In this document: piece after piece, positions 11,301-21,879 of the stretch
How the letters are laid out: every line of letters starts with the position of its first letter
How positions within the stretch are numbered: position 1 is the first letter of the stretch
Source of the DNA: Symbiodinium natans
Taxonomy: Eukaryota; Sar; Dinophyceae; Suessiales; Symbiodiniaceae
DNA: 64,000 bases
Assembly: GCA_905221605.1 (NCBI GenBank)
Contig: CAJNDS010002205.1
Coordinates: 338,639 to 402,638, forward strand
Direction: 5' to 3'
Position numbers and translations under genes: made by a program
The notes under the pieces: generated by a model
Database searches by the model: none
What the model saw: only the letters and a program-made list of their open reading frames with translations
What the model was told of the DNA's origin: nothing

Positions 11301-11779
11301 AGATGGGCTGCCACACGCCTGCAGACCAGTACAGAGTAGCACTGATGATAAGCACAAACGTTCCCTCCGAAACTTCCACAGAATCAAGAGCCTGAGCATC
11401 CGAACTTTGCAACTACCTCATCAGGGGGCGTCAGCAAGTTGCACCACGCGGCACAAGATCTGTGACAGACTGCAACCGAGCTGCATCAGGGCACGGTGAA
11501 TCTCCATACAGGTCTGAGGTCGATCTGCGGGAAGCGATTGGACTCTAAACCACAGTAAACTAGAGACTTGCACGCAGGAAATCACAGTCCTGAGCATTTC
11601 GTCGTGGTCGATGCATGCTCGAAGGCAAGCGAGGCCTCAGCAAGACCACCGTCACCACGCATGCCGGAATGCCCTCCAAAGGAAGTGTGGAGTCGTTGGT
11701 GGCATTATGCCGAGGCTCTTGTGCTGGTGAGGCCGGACGGGATGCCGCAGCCCGTAACCCACTTGCATGGGAAGTCCTA

Positions 11780-11949
11780 CAGCGTGCTACACTGTCACAG
11801 CGTGTGAGTGCCCAAATGGGGAGATGGGCCGATATTATAATTTCTATCGATACTGCATTGAACACGGCTGTACAATCGTTGACGACCTTTGCAACGGGCA
11901 ACACAGGAGCTTCGACAATCCGGCACGGCATGCTGCGATTGACTCGCAA
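11780..11949 (-). CDS. Possible exon, unrecognised protein
   Basis: A minus-strand frame starting RIVEAPVLPVAKVVNDCTAV and running through FNAVSIEIIISAHLPIWAL is well balanced and hydrophobic-patterned like a folded domain. The downstream part of the same open frame is Arg/Ser/Pro-rich and probably not coding. No family recognised. Confidence 0.35.
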
Positions 11950-12122
11950 GTGTAGATCGCGAAATGGTCTTGAAAACGGTTTTTTCCTGACAGTCTGACA
12001 GTCCGCCTAGTTGGGCTTGAGACAGTTCGGATCTGCTGCTCACAAGCGAAACGGCAGCAGATCAGGCGCGAGAGATTGGGCCGATTCGCAGATGCCAGAT
12101 GCTCCTGGCGGTCACGGGAAAA

Positions 12123-12256
12123 GAGCCGCGAGATGCGCGAGATGGCCCCATCTAACACATCTCGCGCCTCTCTTTTGCTTAGGTGGGAGGGAGGGGCAGG
12201 CGGGCTAGCGGGAGCGAGATGCGTTAGATGGCGCCATCTCGCGCATCTCGCGGCTC
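12123..12256. repeat. Nested hairpin: 43-bp inverted repeat
   Basis: Arms at 12123-12165 and 12214-12256 are reverse complements with about two mismatches, around a 48-bp loop. Each arm also contains its own smaller palindrome (GCGAGATG...CATCTCGC), so a cruciform with secondary stems is possible. A GAAAAGAGC/GCTCTTTTC pair continues the symmetry on the outside. It resembles a short non-autonomous inverted-repeat element (MITE or foldback type). Confidence 0.85.
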
Positions 12257-12320
12257 GTTTCGCTCTTTTCTTGTAGGGGGGGAGGGGGGGGGCAAAGGGA
12301 GTCACTTTGAAGTCCTGGCC

Positions 12321-13368
12321 TCAGGAGGGTGTCTTGGCACGGCGCCGCGTCTTGGGCGGAGCCGGAGCCGCGGCGGGCCGCTTCCTCTGCTGCTTCTGCT
12401 GGTCGATCGGCCGGAAGAGCGGAGCCCAGTCGCCATCATACACGAAGGATGGGCACATGCCGCCCAGGAGGCTCTTCTTGAGCGCGTCCGAGACCTTGGC
12501 CCACGGTGGGTAGAAGGGTTTTGCCTGTACTGGGCTTGAAGACAAGGTACTGGCCGTTCTCGCCGCGGACGGTGGCCAGGTAATCTTCGCCTTTCCTCCG
12601 CTCGAAGGCTTCGAGGGACTCCCAGGTTTCGACGGCCACCTGTGGTAGCTGCCGACGGTACTCGGCCTGGTCGAGGGTGCTCAAAACTTCGCGACACGGA
12701 GCAATCCCGAAAGCCTTGCGGCGGAGCTGCTCCAGGTCGATGCCCGGCTGGAGGGAGAGCTGCTGGTAGTGCTCGATGAGCAGCTCCGCCGCAAGGCTTT
12801 CGGGAGGCACTGCCGCCGCTTCCAGGACCGAGTTGCTCCGTGGGCGGACCGCCCGAACGTGCCTGCTCGCGAAGTTTTGAGCACCCTCGACCAGGCCGAG
12901 AACCGTCGGCAGCTACCACAGGTGGCCGTCGAAACCTGGGAGTCCCTCGAAGCCTTCGACTCCCCAAGGCACTGCACACAAGCACGTGCCTGCGGAGGAG
13001 AGGCCTCACCGGACTCCTCACCGGACTCCTCACCGGCGCCCTCCTCCTCTTCGCCAGACTCCTCCTGGTGCTCCGATGCCTCTTCCTCCCCAAAGCCAGG
13101 CACGTCAGCGGACATCGATGTCGGCCGTGGACAGGTATGCCCGAGGCTGTGAGGGCACGGACGCAGCCCCAGCCACCTCCAGCTCTAGTGCCTCCGCGGC
13201 AGCTAGAAGCTCGCGCCGCTCTGCTGAGTCCGGCGACGCCATCCAGCTGGGCCTCGAGGGCGCCGAGGGCGCTCTGTGCCTGAGCCTGGGCTCATGTTGG
13301 CCGAGGCCCTTTTCCTTCAGAAGCGCCTCCTTCTCCTCTTGGGTTGCCGGCCCTGCCGGCTGAAACAC
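12321..13368 (-). pseudogene. Broken minus-strand gene with inverted exon duplication
   Basis: Minus-strand coding pieces run in several frames. 13368-13105 starts MFQPAGPATQEEKEALLKEK and continues Ala/Glu-rich. 13115-12960 is very acidic (GEEEASEHQEESGEEEEGAG). 12810-12510 contains REVLSTLDQAEYRRQLPQVA, VETWESLEAFERRKGEDYLA and GENGQYLVFKP. 12545-12321 contains PPWAKVSDALKKSLLGGMC and FVYDGDWAPLFRPIDQQKQQ, then a basic tail ending in a stop. The switch between the last two frames is inside ~40 bp with no obvious intron, so a frameshift is likely. A second copy of the STLDQAE exon lies inverted at 12781-12959. No known domain; it could be a transposon-related or dinoflagellate-specific gene. 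Confidence 0.5.
12603..12959. repeat. Large inverted duplication of an exon
   Basis: The left arm (12603-12734) and right arm (12781-12959) are reverse complements at high identity. The right arm carries ~60 bp (encoding FGRHCRRFQDRVAPWADRPN on the plus strand) where the left arm has ~12 bp. Both arms encode LSTLDQAE(Y/N)RRQLPQVAVE, left on the minus strand and right on the plus strand. Confidence 0.85.
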
Positions 13369-13369
13369 G

Positions 13370-14880
13370 GGCGTGGGGGGCAGATGACAGAAGACAAGGA
13401 ATCTTAAGGTTAAACTCAGTTCGGAGTAACAAGGAGTTGTTGATGGAGCTGTCTGGACTCAACAAGCCAACTGTCCCCTTGAGCACTTGCTCTGCATTCC
13501 GCGAAGGGCAGCCAAGTGAAGAGCAGACCGATATTATAGCCAGCTCAAGCAACGACAATCGAGTGTATAGTGCTGGGGCAAACTTCAGGCAGGCCAAGCA
13601 ATGTGAAGATTGTCAAGCCTCACAAAACCCAAGCTCAGGGACCCCTGCGCTCACCGTGCCTCATTGAGGCAGAAGTTGATTGCACATCCCCAGGGTGCCT
13701 GAAAGGCTTCCGCCGCTCAGAAATGGACACACACACACACACACATGCATCATCAACTCGCAGCTTAGCACTGCATAAATCTGGCCCTGTGTTTGAACAC
13801 GCTTCTTGTTTTCATTGTTACAGCGAAAAGCCAACAAACCATGGCTGCTCTGCAGCCATGACGACCAACAGCTGGGCTGGCATGTTACTTGGTCCAACTC
13901 TCAGCAGCCCTGGGATTGAAGAACCGCAAGGCTTAAAGCCCTGTTGTTGTGCCGATGCTACTTTGTATAGACCATCAGCAATGCCGTCTCACGTCATGTA
14001 AGCCATTATTGGCCAATGCTGTGTTGGCGACAACCGAAAACGCAACAACTTAGCACGAATACAAGCATCTAATAGAAACATGCTCTCTGGTCGAAGCACG
14101 TTTTTAAAAGACGGGGTGCACATCAGAGACTCATGGCGTGCGTCCGCGAACATTTGCTGCGCACACGCCTGTGACTATGTTGCACCCTTAGATGACGCTT
14201 CGGACACGTGCCTGAGAAATGGCATGTGGGTGTAGAAGGCACCAACCGACACATCAGGAAACACGGCTTGTAAATTGCAAGGGCGCAGCTAGACATGCGT
14301 AAAGAACACCGAGAATTGTGGAGTGTCCGCACATCAAGGGATTTGATGATGCGTATCTCTCTTTGCACTTGCAAGGGCTTGTGCTCCTTGGCAAAATTTT
14401 AATTAAAATTTCAACTTGGAGTCACGGGCTCAAAGGCTTCCACATTTGTGGATTCAGAGCCGTGCATGTAAGTTGCCCATACAGGCTCACCATGCTGTCC
14501 ACCTCGAAGTGGCTGCAAGGACACCTTGCTGCTTACTCGGGGCATGTTGGGTCTTGGATTGCTGCCATCTGAGGCCGTTCCAACCTTAAGGCCTTGCAAT
14601 GCTGTGAAGTACCAACTTGAACCCCTAAGTCGCAAAAGCACGATGCTCAGGAGGACTTTTGAGTCACAGCTAGTGGCGCATGCTCTGCTCTGGCTACTGA
14701 GGCACCTCTCGCCTGTAACATTGGGCCCTCAAAGCCTCAAAGCACAAGAACGATGCAAAGAAGAAATTGTAAATCGAAGCGGCGACTGTGCTTCCGCATG
14801 TCTTGCAGCTTGACTTGTGCCCGATGGTCCTGTGATGGAGGTGCTCGGGATTTTGCGATTTGAGGGATTTCCGAAACTAG
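13370..14880. other. Interval without a supported gene
   Basis: Open frames on both strands are short and lack recognisable domains. A (CA)n microsatellite lies at 13728-13746. I see no consistent exon series here. Confidence 0.35.
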
Positions 14881-14888
14881 GGCTTCCC

Positions 14889-15267
14889 TTATTGGTGGTC
14901 TCTATAATTATGGGTTATCGCATTGTGGGTAAAACCGCAGAAGGGCCGCAGTGCTTTGTCTTTTTGCTGCGCAGTCGCTCTTGCTGTGCGGTCGGTCGTT
15001 TTGTGTTGTCTTTTTGTTTCCTGCTGCACGGTCGCACTTAAGAAGGCGCCACGCACCCGCAGAGCAACAACAAAACACGTCCAGGGGGTTACACATTTGC
15101 AGAATCCCGGCGCGCCCGCACAACAAAAGCAAGACACAGGGTTCCCCCCTGAGGCCTCGGGCCACAGGAATCTGGGCAGCACGAAGCCGGTACCCCACCT
15201 CTAATCCCCTCCGTTGTGATACTTTTCTGCCTAAGGGAGCAGATGGTGCAACAGGACCAGGGGGCAT
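14889..15267. other. Low-complexity open interval, strand unclear
   Basis: Both strands are open for 80-120 codons, giving Cys-rich products. The plus strand holds paired pyrimidine-rich and CAACAAAA-rich stretches. I regard it as unassigned; a repeated element of the genome is possible but only one copy is in this window. Confidence 0.25.
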
Positions 15268-15730
15268 TTGAGAGCTGCACTAGCAACGCCTCAGACCGAC
15301 AAAAAAAAACCCTAAGCTCGACCTCGCTAAGAATCAAACCTGCTTGAAACAAGGACAACCCCATTCCAAACACTCTAAAAACACACTGGAGTGCCACGTT
15401 CCGGCGAACCTGTTCCCATCTCCAGAGTATGAAAGTAAGTAAGTAATCACAATCCCAAAGTGTGAATAAAGTGGGTCTGGCCTTAGAAAGGGATCGGGGT
15501 GGGTTTGGGGTGGGTGTGGCACCCCTTGTATGTAATCTTGGATAGTCTGTGAGGCAAGCCTCCCCCCTCCCACCCCCATGTTTCCCACCTCTCTCTTCGA
15601 ATCCCTCTCACACTTCCCTGCCCCACTCCTTCGCATCCTCCCCCTGCAGCTTTCCACACGTTTTTTTTGCAGGAATATTGACTATTTACAGCCTTAGCCG
15701 CCTTGGCCTTGCCCGCCGCGGAGCGTCCAA

Positions 15731-17042
15731 TTAGGGATGCGCCCTTGTGGTACACGTTTCATGTTCGGGCTTCAGTTTTCGCCAAGCCGCGTGCCGCTTG
15801 AAAGCAGCTGGGTCTGTGCCCCGGATCGCTTCAAGCGACGAGAACCAGTCACGACAAGTCCGCCCAAATAGTCCTCGCATTGGCTCGAGAAAGCATGTCT
15901 GCGCACAGCATGTCCACACTCATGCAAGGTCCTTGACCATCGTGGCCACCCAAGCAATCATAAGCTCCTGCACCTTCGCATTCACCATTTCGAAGCCGAT
16001 GCTGTCCGATATCATGCTTTTGACTTGCACTTCGTCTTCCAAACACCATGCACGGGCAATCTCGGCATCAACATTGCAAAGGGAGTCCCGCACCCGAACC
16101 TCAGTTACAGACTGCTGCAAGTGTCTGCACTCTGCACACGAGATGATTGCGGCGTTCGATCCCCACAAGTCAACAAAGCATCAATTCAGCTTCATTCTTA
16201 ACATGGCAGATTTCAAGCTTCAAACCTCTCCTCAGCCCCGGACAATGCCCTCCTCCCCTTTGCGGATCTCCTGGAGCAAGCTATCCCCAGACACCTCTGG
16301 CAGAATAAATGTCACCTCAGGAGAAGTCGCTTCACAGGTTTCCGGTTACGAGGAAAGTCTGCAAGCTTCCTTTAGCTTCCCGGATGCCCTCTATTTGCCT
16401 CGATCTCCAACATAACCGCGGTGTATTGCTCGTATATCCTTGGCTGCTGCTGCCGCTGCTAAGCAAAAGCTGGTCAGTTCTTGGAAATATGGCGGCGTAG
16501 CAACAAGTTCACACTATGTCCAGGATACTGTCTAGCATCGTCCAGATTCGCGATAAATACGCTGGCTGATCCCAGTGGTCGAAGAGCGCGACCATGTGGC
16601 CAACACGCTGCAAGTGTTCACCAAAAACATCTTTCAGACTGGAGTTCCTGCTGCCAGCTCCATTCTGATCCAGCAAAATTCTATACTGGTTGTTGACAAA
16701 GAAGCACATGTACAGAAAGATGTTGTTCGGATCGATCTTTCTTTGGTCAATCCATGCCCTCATCGAGCTGCGCACGAGGTTCAAAGAATAGCCCCAGGTC
16801 CACGACAAGAAATGCGTACATGCCCTGCGGTGGCAGCGATCCAGCACGTCCACCAAAGCACATCCAAGCTTACCATCGCGCGGGCAAATTTTATCACTGC
16901 CAATTCCTATAGGATCAGCAGATAGGAAAAAGGCGTCCTTGAGATCGTAGAAATTCGGATCCTCCAACTTGCTGCGAGCTTGCGCCAGCAGCGCGAACTC
17001 GGCTGAGAGCAAGTATTTCACGCTCACCCCTGCCTGGCGCAT
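15731..17042 (-). CDS. Dinoflagellate-expanded 'LSWTW/MCFFVNNQ' family protein
   Basis: Minus-strand exons of a family I know as highly duplicated in symbiotic dinoflagellates and without an assigned biochemical role. Exon 17042-~16515 (ATG at 17042) carries CPRDGKLGCALVDVLDRCHR, ACTHFLSWTWGYSLNLV, NNIFLYMCFFVNNQYRILL and PAYLSRIWTM. The next pieces are ~16446-16385 (IYEQYTAVMLEIEANR), ~16320-16240 (VTFILPEVSGDSLLQEIRKG then EEGIVRG) and ~16135-15925 (VRVRDSLCNVDAEIARAW, EDEVQVKSMISDSIGFEMVN). The order is the one I expect of the family, in which a Trp/His/Cys-rich domain (perhaps TIR-like) precedes a coiled, Asp/Glu-rich tail. The region after ~15925 continues open but is uncertain. No inactivating change is seen in the first exon. 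Confidence 0.75.
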
Positions 17043-17117
17043 GTAAGGCGTTCGCGTTCGGGGTTTGTCGAAGTTCCAAGTTCATGTCCCAGTTCTGATT
17101 CTGGGGATGGAGTTGGT

Positions 17118-17410
17118 TTAGGAGCTTTTTTGTGGGGTCCCTTGGTTTTTGCTGCCGACTCCTGCCTCTTCACTCTGCCTTTGCTCCACTGCCTGCACCG
17201 CAGACGAGAAGCGCTGAGGCCCCCATGCCTTTAAGGACTGTAGCTCTTTCTGAATGCGATGTAGAGCATCGCCATCGCCTTTCCAAATCGCCTGCTCCAT
17301 TTCACCAAGTAAAGAATATTCTCGCACTGCAGCGATCCGGGCATGCTTCTTCCACTGTCGGAGGCGGACAGCATAAGCCTTCAACTTGCGAAAACTGCCG
17401 TGCAATATGT
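17118..17410 (-). CDS. Probable helical exon upstream of the LSWTW-family gene
   Basis: A minus-strand stretch of ~95 codons with strong helix/coiled-coil character: SFRKLKAYAVRLRQWKKHAR, then EYSLLGEMEQAIWKGDGDAL and HRIQKELQSLKAWGPQRF. It ends GTPQKSS followed by a stop. It may be a separate short gene, since a stop precedes the next exon, or its last codons may be intron. Family not recognised. Confidence 0.45.
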
Positions 17411-17725
17411 ATAATATAGCTGTGTCAGTGCAAATTCGCCTCGGCCCCGGCCATGGGGCATCAGGGGCTCCCATAGGGACCCCCCTGATTTTCCTCCACC
17501 TCACCCCACCTTTTTTGGCGAATGTGTGGAGTGCGGGTTTTTGAAGAGAGGTACATGGCTTGACCTACCTGTGGGCACGAACGAAGTCTTCTTCGGATCC
17601 CTTTTTTCCGGCCGAGCGGGGGAGGGGGGGGGGGGAAAGAGAAGCCCGCAGCCCACTCCCGTTCGAAGCCGCCCTCCTTACGGAATTGGAGCCCAGAGCC
17701 TAGCGCGTCTGGACCCCGAACGACT

Positions 17726-18010
17726 TCAGTTGCGGACCTGAATCCCCGAGGCGACAATTAAGGCATTTGAATCCTGCGCAAGGAAAGCCAGGAAAGAGCT
17801 GTCCAAGCCACTTGCGAACTCCTGCACTTTCACCCGTTCCAACTGCCAAGCAGCTCGAAATGGCAGAGATACTGCTGCCCCCAACAAGGAGCCATAGGCG
17901 GCAGCATCTAGGAGGATCATAGGCTCGATCCCAGATGCGAACCCAGCGCCACTGAAGCCTCCAATCGCAGCTAGGAAGAAACACAGCCAGACCTCGGTTT
18001 GCAGCATTGA
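17726..18010 (-). CDS. Probable membrane-protein exon
   Basis: A minus-strand frame (ATG near 18007: MLQTEVWLCFFLAAIGGFSG) with a hydrophobic Gly/Ala-rich segment, then LDAAAYGSLLGAAVSLPFRA and a polar tail ending VASGIQVRN and a stop. One or two membrane segments are likely. No family recognised. Confidence 0.4.
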   Translation of the reverse strand, partial: SMLQTEVWLCFFLAAIGGFSGAGFASGIEPMILLDAAAYGSLLGAAVSLPFRAAWQLERVKVQEFASGLDSSFLAFLAQDSNALIVASGIQVRN

Positions 18011-18770
18011 GGGGTGTGATGCTTTGCTTCGAAAGCTGTCAGTTTGAGTTCGACGCAAAGGCAGAATTTACGCTCCCCTCCCACCCCACACACACACAGA
18101 CAGAGACTTTGCACAAGGTTCTAGGATGCGGACTAACGGCAGGACAAGACTTGCTTAGCACGTGCGCCTGCAGGAGGAACTGACAGAGACCAGATGAAAG
18201 TGATTCTGTAGCGTGTGCATGCCAAACACCATTTTCTGGCACAAAATCGATGTGATGGAAAGGCCCCTCCAGCTGTCCACGATGAGCGTACAACGTTTCG
18301 CAAGGTTCGGGAAGGGTCTTCAGAATTCGTTGGTGCCCTGCAAAATGAATGAACATGTCGCTTCGGGTGCATCAAACCGCACACACATGGAGACAAACAA
18401 CATACCAACAATTCCAGCGGAAAATTATGGCATTACGGCAGCTCAGTTGCACCTCCGAGACAGCCCCTGCAAGTGTTACCGACCCTTGCAATCCCACAGA
18501 CACACACACACACACACTCTTGCAACCGTGTGTGTTGACCATTCAACTTACTTGTCCTCCATTCTCTCGCCTCTCTTGATTTCTTTCTTACCGACTTGAA
18601 AGGGGGAACACCTCGCATGCAATAAAGAGCCAGCCACGGAACACGTGAAAATCTGTCAAAACTTGCTTGGGGCTGTCCTGTCTTTCAACCTGTCTTCCTT
18701 GCCTTCCTCACGGCTGGAAATGGCATGCGTTGAAAAACTCAAGGAAACATGCAAGGAAACCCTTTCCACA

Positions 18771-19319
18771 TCATCCAAGATGCAACAGCAGGCACTCCAA
18801 AACCAACAGCCCGCAGTTCCCAAGGGCAGCGCACGTAGGCCATTCCCTGGCCACTGATGACAGTGCTGCCTGAAACCTGAGCCCCACCGCTTCCCACACA
18901 CCCTTGCAACCAAAATTACTATTTGACCAGCCCCTGAAGGTCCTTCGCACAAGCCCATATAAGGTGCTTTGCTCCTTCATTTTAAGACAGGGTGCCGTGG
19001 CATCAACGGAAGGCATGTGACTCGCAGTCTGCAGGACCTTGCATTCGTCGAACATGGCCAACTCTGGAGGGGTAAGTTGCGGTTTATGAAGTTTTGCCGC
19101 TTGCATGAGGTTCCACATGTTCTGTAGCCTTGAAACGTTCTGAAATTCTGCAACGGAAGTTACAAATAGCCAAGGGAAGTTCCAAATAGAAGTTAGTTCA
19201 AGTGCGTCGACAAACGCTAAGCAATCGAAAAGTTCTATGAAAGTTGGGATGGCTAACGGCATGCCGTTTAAGAATACGCCCCACGTGGACTGGAACGCCG
19301 CTCCTTCACTTGACTGCAT
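18771..19319 (-). CDS. Possible exon, unrecognised
   Basis: A minus-strand frame of 182 codons. The first ~110 (NGMPLAIPTFIELFDCLAFV then DALELTSIWNFPWLFVTSVA and LTPPELAMFDECKVLQTASH) have folded-protein character; the remainder is less convincing. No domain recognised. Confidence 0.35.
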   Translation of the reverse strand: MQSSEGAAFQSTWGVFLNGMPLAIPTFIELFDCLAFVDALELTSIWNFPWLFVTSVAEFQNVSRLQNMWNLMQAAKLHKPQLTPPELAMFDECKVLQTASHMPSVDATAPCLKMKEQSTLYGLVRRTFRGWSNSNFGCKGVWEAVGLRFQAALSSVAREWPTCAALGNCGLLVLECLLLHLG

Positions 19320-19329
19320 TGTTGCCTGT

Positions 19330-19690
19330 GTTGGAGTGGGATCACACCTTTTCGGCAGATGCCTGGGCCTTGAAGACCAATCCGAACGAGTCCGAGTTCC
19401 GGATCAACGTTTCGGAGTGGCTGCTCAATACCAACAAATCCCACTACACATCGACCTCGACAGCCACACTCCGTTGAGGTTCACAATAACTCCTCGCGTG
19501 TGAACTGTGAAGGAGGCAGCCGACAGAAGAAAGGAACTTCAGAAGGCCAACAAGGCGAAGATCCAGCGCATACCACGGCAAAAGGAGCGGGTCGGAAAAA
19601 AATAAGGCCAGGAGAAGGGCGAGAAGGGCAACACTGTGGGCAAGGACAAGGGAGAAGGCAAGGGAAAAGATCTGAGTGCAGTTTCAAGTT
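19330..19690 (+). CDS. Possible short plus-strand exons, Lys-rich
   Basis: The plus strand reads WDHTFSADAWALKTNPNESE, FRINVSEWLLNTNKSHY (19340-19480), then in another frame KEAADRRKELQKANKAKIQR (19509-19600), followed by a Lys/Gly-rich stretch (KGEKGNTVGKDKGEGKGKD). These may be the last exons of a plus-strand gene. No family recognised, and a Lys/Glu-rich repeat origin cannot be excluded. Confidence 0.3.
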
Positions 19691-19884
19691 GGAAAAACTT
19701 CTTGAAAAAGAACATATTCCTACATGTCCTAGGGGAGAAGCTCCCTTCTTGTCTGCAGTCTGCCAGCCTTATGTTCTTCCCGTAGATCGGGATGCAAGGG
19801 CATTTGAAGAGCATGTATATATATATATATGTGAGAGAGAGCCCTCTCGGGTCTATTTTGCGTGCCGCCTTGCCTTTAAGGAAA

Positions 19885-21257
19885 GGAATTAATTTAAATA
19901 ATTTAATTAATTTAATTAATTTAATTCCTCAAGAGCCTGGCTCCAGCTCCAGATTTTCCCCCTATTAAATTAATTTAATTAATCTAATTATTAATTTAAT
20001 TTATTTAATTCTAGACAATTAAATTAATTAAATTAATTAAATCCGAAAAACCACTTTTCGGATTTAATTAATTTAATTAATTGAATTCTGGACAATTAAA
20101 TTAATTAAATTAATTAAATTAATTAAATTAATTAAATTAATTAAATTAATTAAATTAATTAAACTAATTAAATTAATTAAATTAATTAAATTAATTAAAG
20201 TAATTTAATAGGGCAGGAATCCTGGCGTAGAACCATTCCCCTGGAAGAATTAAATTAAATAAATTAATTAAATCCGAAAAACCACTTTTCGGATTTAATT
20301 AATTTAATTAATTTAATTCTTCAAGGGCCTTGCTCCAGCTCCAGATTTTCCCCCTATTAAATTAATTTAAGTAATTTAATTAATTTAATTAATTTAATTA
20401 GTTTAATTAATTTAATTAATTTAATTAATTTAATTAATTTAATTCTGGACAATTAAATTAATTAAATTAATTAAATCCGAAAAACCACTTTTCGGATTTA
20501 ATTAATTTAATTAATTTAATTCTGGACAATTAAATTAATTAAATTAATTAAATTAATTAAATTAATTAAATTAATTAAATTAACTAAATTAATTAAATTA
20601 ATTTAATAGGGCAGGAATCCTGGCGTAGAACCATTCCCCTGGAAGAATTAAATTAATTAAATTAATTAAATCCGAAAAACCACTTTTCGGATTTAATTAA
20701 TTTAATTAATTTAATTCTTCAAGGGCCTGGCTCCAGCTCCAGATTTTCACCCTATTACATTAATTTAATTAATTTAATTAATTTAATTAATTTAATTAAT
20801 TTAATTAATTTAATTAATTTAATTAATTTAATTAATTTAATTAATTTAATTAATTTAATTAATTTAATTAATTTAATTCTGGACAATTAATGAATTAAAT
20901 TAATTAAATCCGAAAAACCACTTTTCGGATTTAATTTATTTAATTAATTTAATTCTGGACAATTAAATTAATTAAATAAATTAAATTAATTAAATTAATT
21001 AAATTAATTTAATAGGGCAGGAATCCTGGCGTAGAACCATTCCCCTGGAAGAATTAAATTAATTAAATTAATTAAATCCGAAAAACCACTTTTCGGATTT
21101 AATTAATTTAATTCTTTAAATTCTTCAAGGGCCTGGCTCCAGCTCCAGATTTTCACCCTATTAAATTAATTTAATTAATTTAATTAGTTTAATCAATTTA
21201 ATTAATTTAATTCTGGACAATTAAATTAATTAAATTAATTAAATCCGAAAAACCACT
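19885..21257. repeat. AT-rich higher-order satellite with hairpins
   Basis: About 1.37 kb of TTTAATTAA (9-bp period) spacer carrying four kinds of islands in fixed order. (1) Cassette B (TTCAAGGGCCTGGCTCCAGC... to ...CCCCCTATT) at 19926, 20320, 20717 and 21121. (2) TTCTGGACAATT. (3) A 21-bp stem-loop TCCGAAAAACCACTTTTCGGA at 20042, 20272, 20476, 20670, 20909, 21077 and (truncated) 21245. (4) Cassette C (AATAGGGCAGGAATCCTGGC... to ...CCTGGAAGAATT) at 20207, 20606 and 21011. The higher-order period is ~390-405 bp. B and the reverse complement of C share their ends, so the array is close to an alternating inverted repeat. No gene is supported. Confidence 0.9.
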
Positions 21258-21259
21258 AT

Positions 21260-21800
21260 TTTTTTGTAATCTTTTATTATATTTTTTTATCATCTTCTAT
21301 TATCTTTTAATCGGGTCATCATTTGGACCTTGTTTGGAAAGCATGCTTATCTTAATCATCTTCTATCGTTATCATCTTTTATCATCTTTTATCATCTTTT
21401 TTTATCATCTTTTATCATCTTTTAATCGGGTCATCGTTTGGACCTTATTTGGAAAGCATCCTTATCTTAATCATCTTCTATCGTTATCATGTTTTATCAT
21501 CTTTTATCATCGTTTATCATCTTTTATCATCTTTTATCATCTTTTATCATCTTTTATCATCTTTTAATCGGGTCATCCTTTGGACTTTGTTTGGACAGCA
21601 CCCATATCTTAATCATCTTCTATGGTTATCGTCTGCTATTATCTTTATTATCTTTTATAATACTTGTTTTTTTTGGTTAATCCTTTTGTTTTAATCATCT
21701 TGTATAATCTTCTATTATCTTTGTCATCAGTTTTTTGCTTGATCAGTTTTTGTTTATAATATTTCATCATCTTTTATTATTTACTATTAGAGCTTTGGAT
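21260..21800 (+). repeat. ATCATCTTTT minisatellite with ~115-140-bp super-repeat
   Basis: Units TATCATCTTT(T) recur with a 10-bp period, and a larger unit (AATCGGGTCATC...TTTGGAC...CTTAATCATCTTCTAT) recurs at about 21309, 21425 and 21567. The last hairpin of the upstream satellite is cut at 21257, where this tract starts. The Leu/Ser/Phe-rich open frames here are produced by the repeat and are not genes. Confidence 0.85.
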
Positions 21801-21879
21801 GTTGGCCCATGTTTTTGTATCATTTTTAATTTTCGTGCTTGTTTTTTTTTGGTGATTTTTTAGTTTTAGTAAAGAAGAA

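Noticed and set aside
12302-13093. 263-codon minus-strand Arg/Pro-rich frame
   Set aside because: Longest frame here, but its composition is that of a GC-rich shadow frame; the neighbouring frames with TWESLEAF and SEEEGAG text look coding instead.
19885-21257. CRISPR array
   Set aside because: Repeats are AT-spacer hairpins in a higher-order satellite; there are no unique spacers and no cas genes, and the DNA is eukaryotic.
21334-21694. Hydrophobic Phe/Leu/Ser frames resembling membrane proteins
   Set aside because: Generated by the ATCATCTTTT minisatellite.
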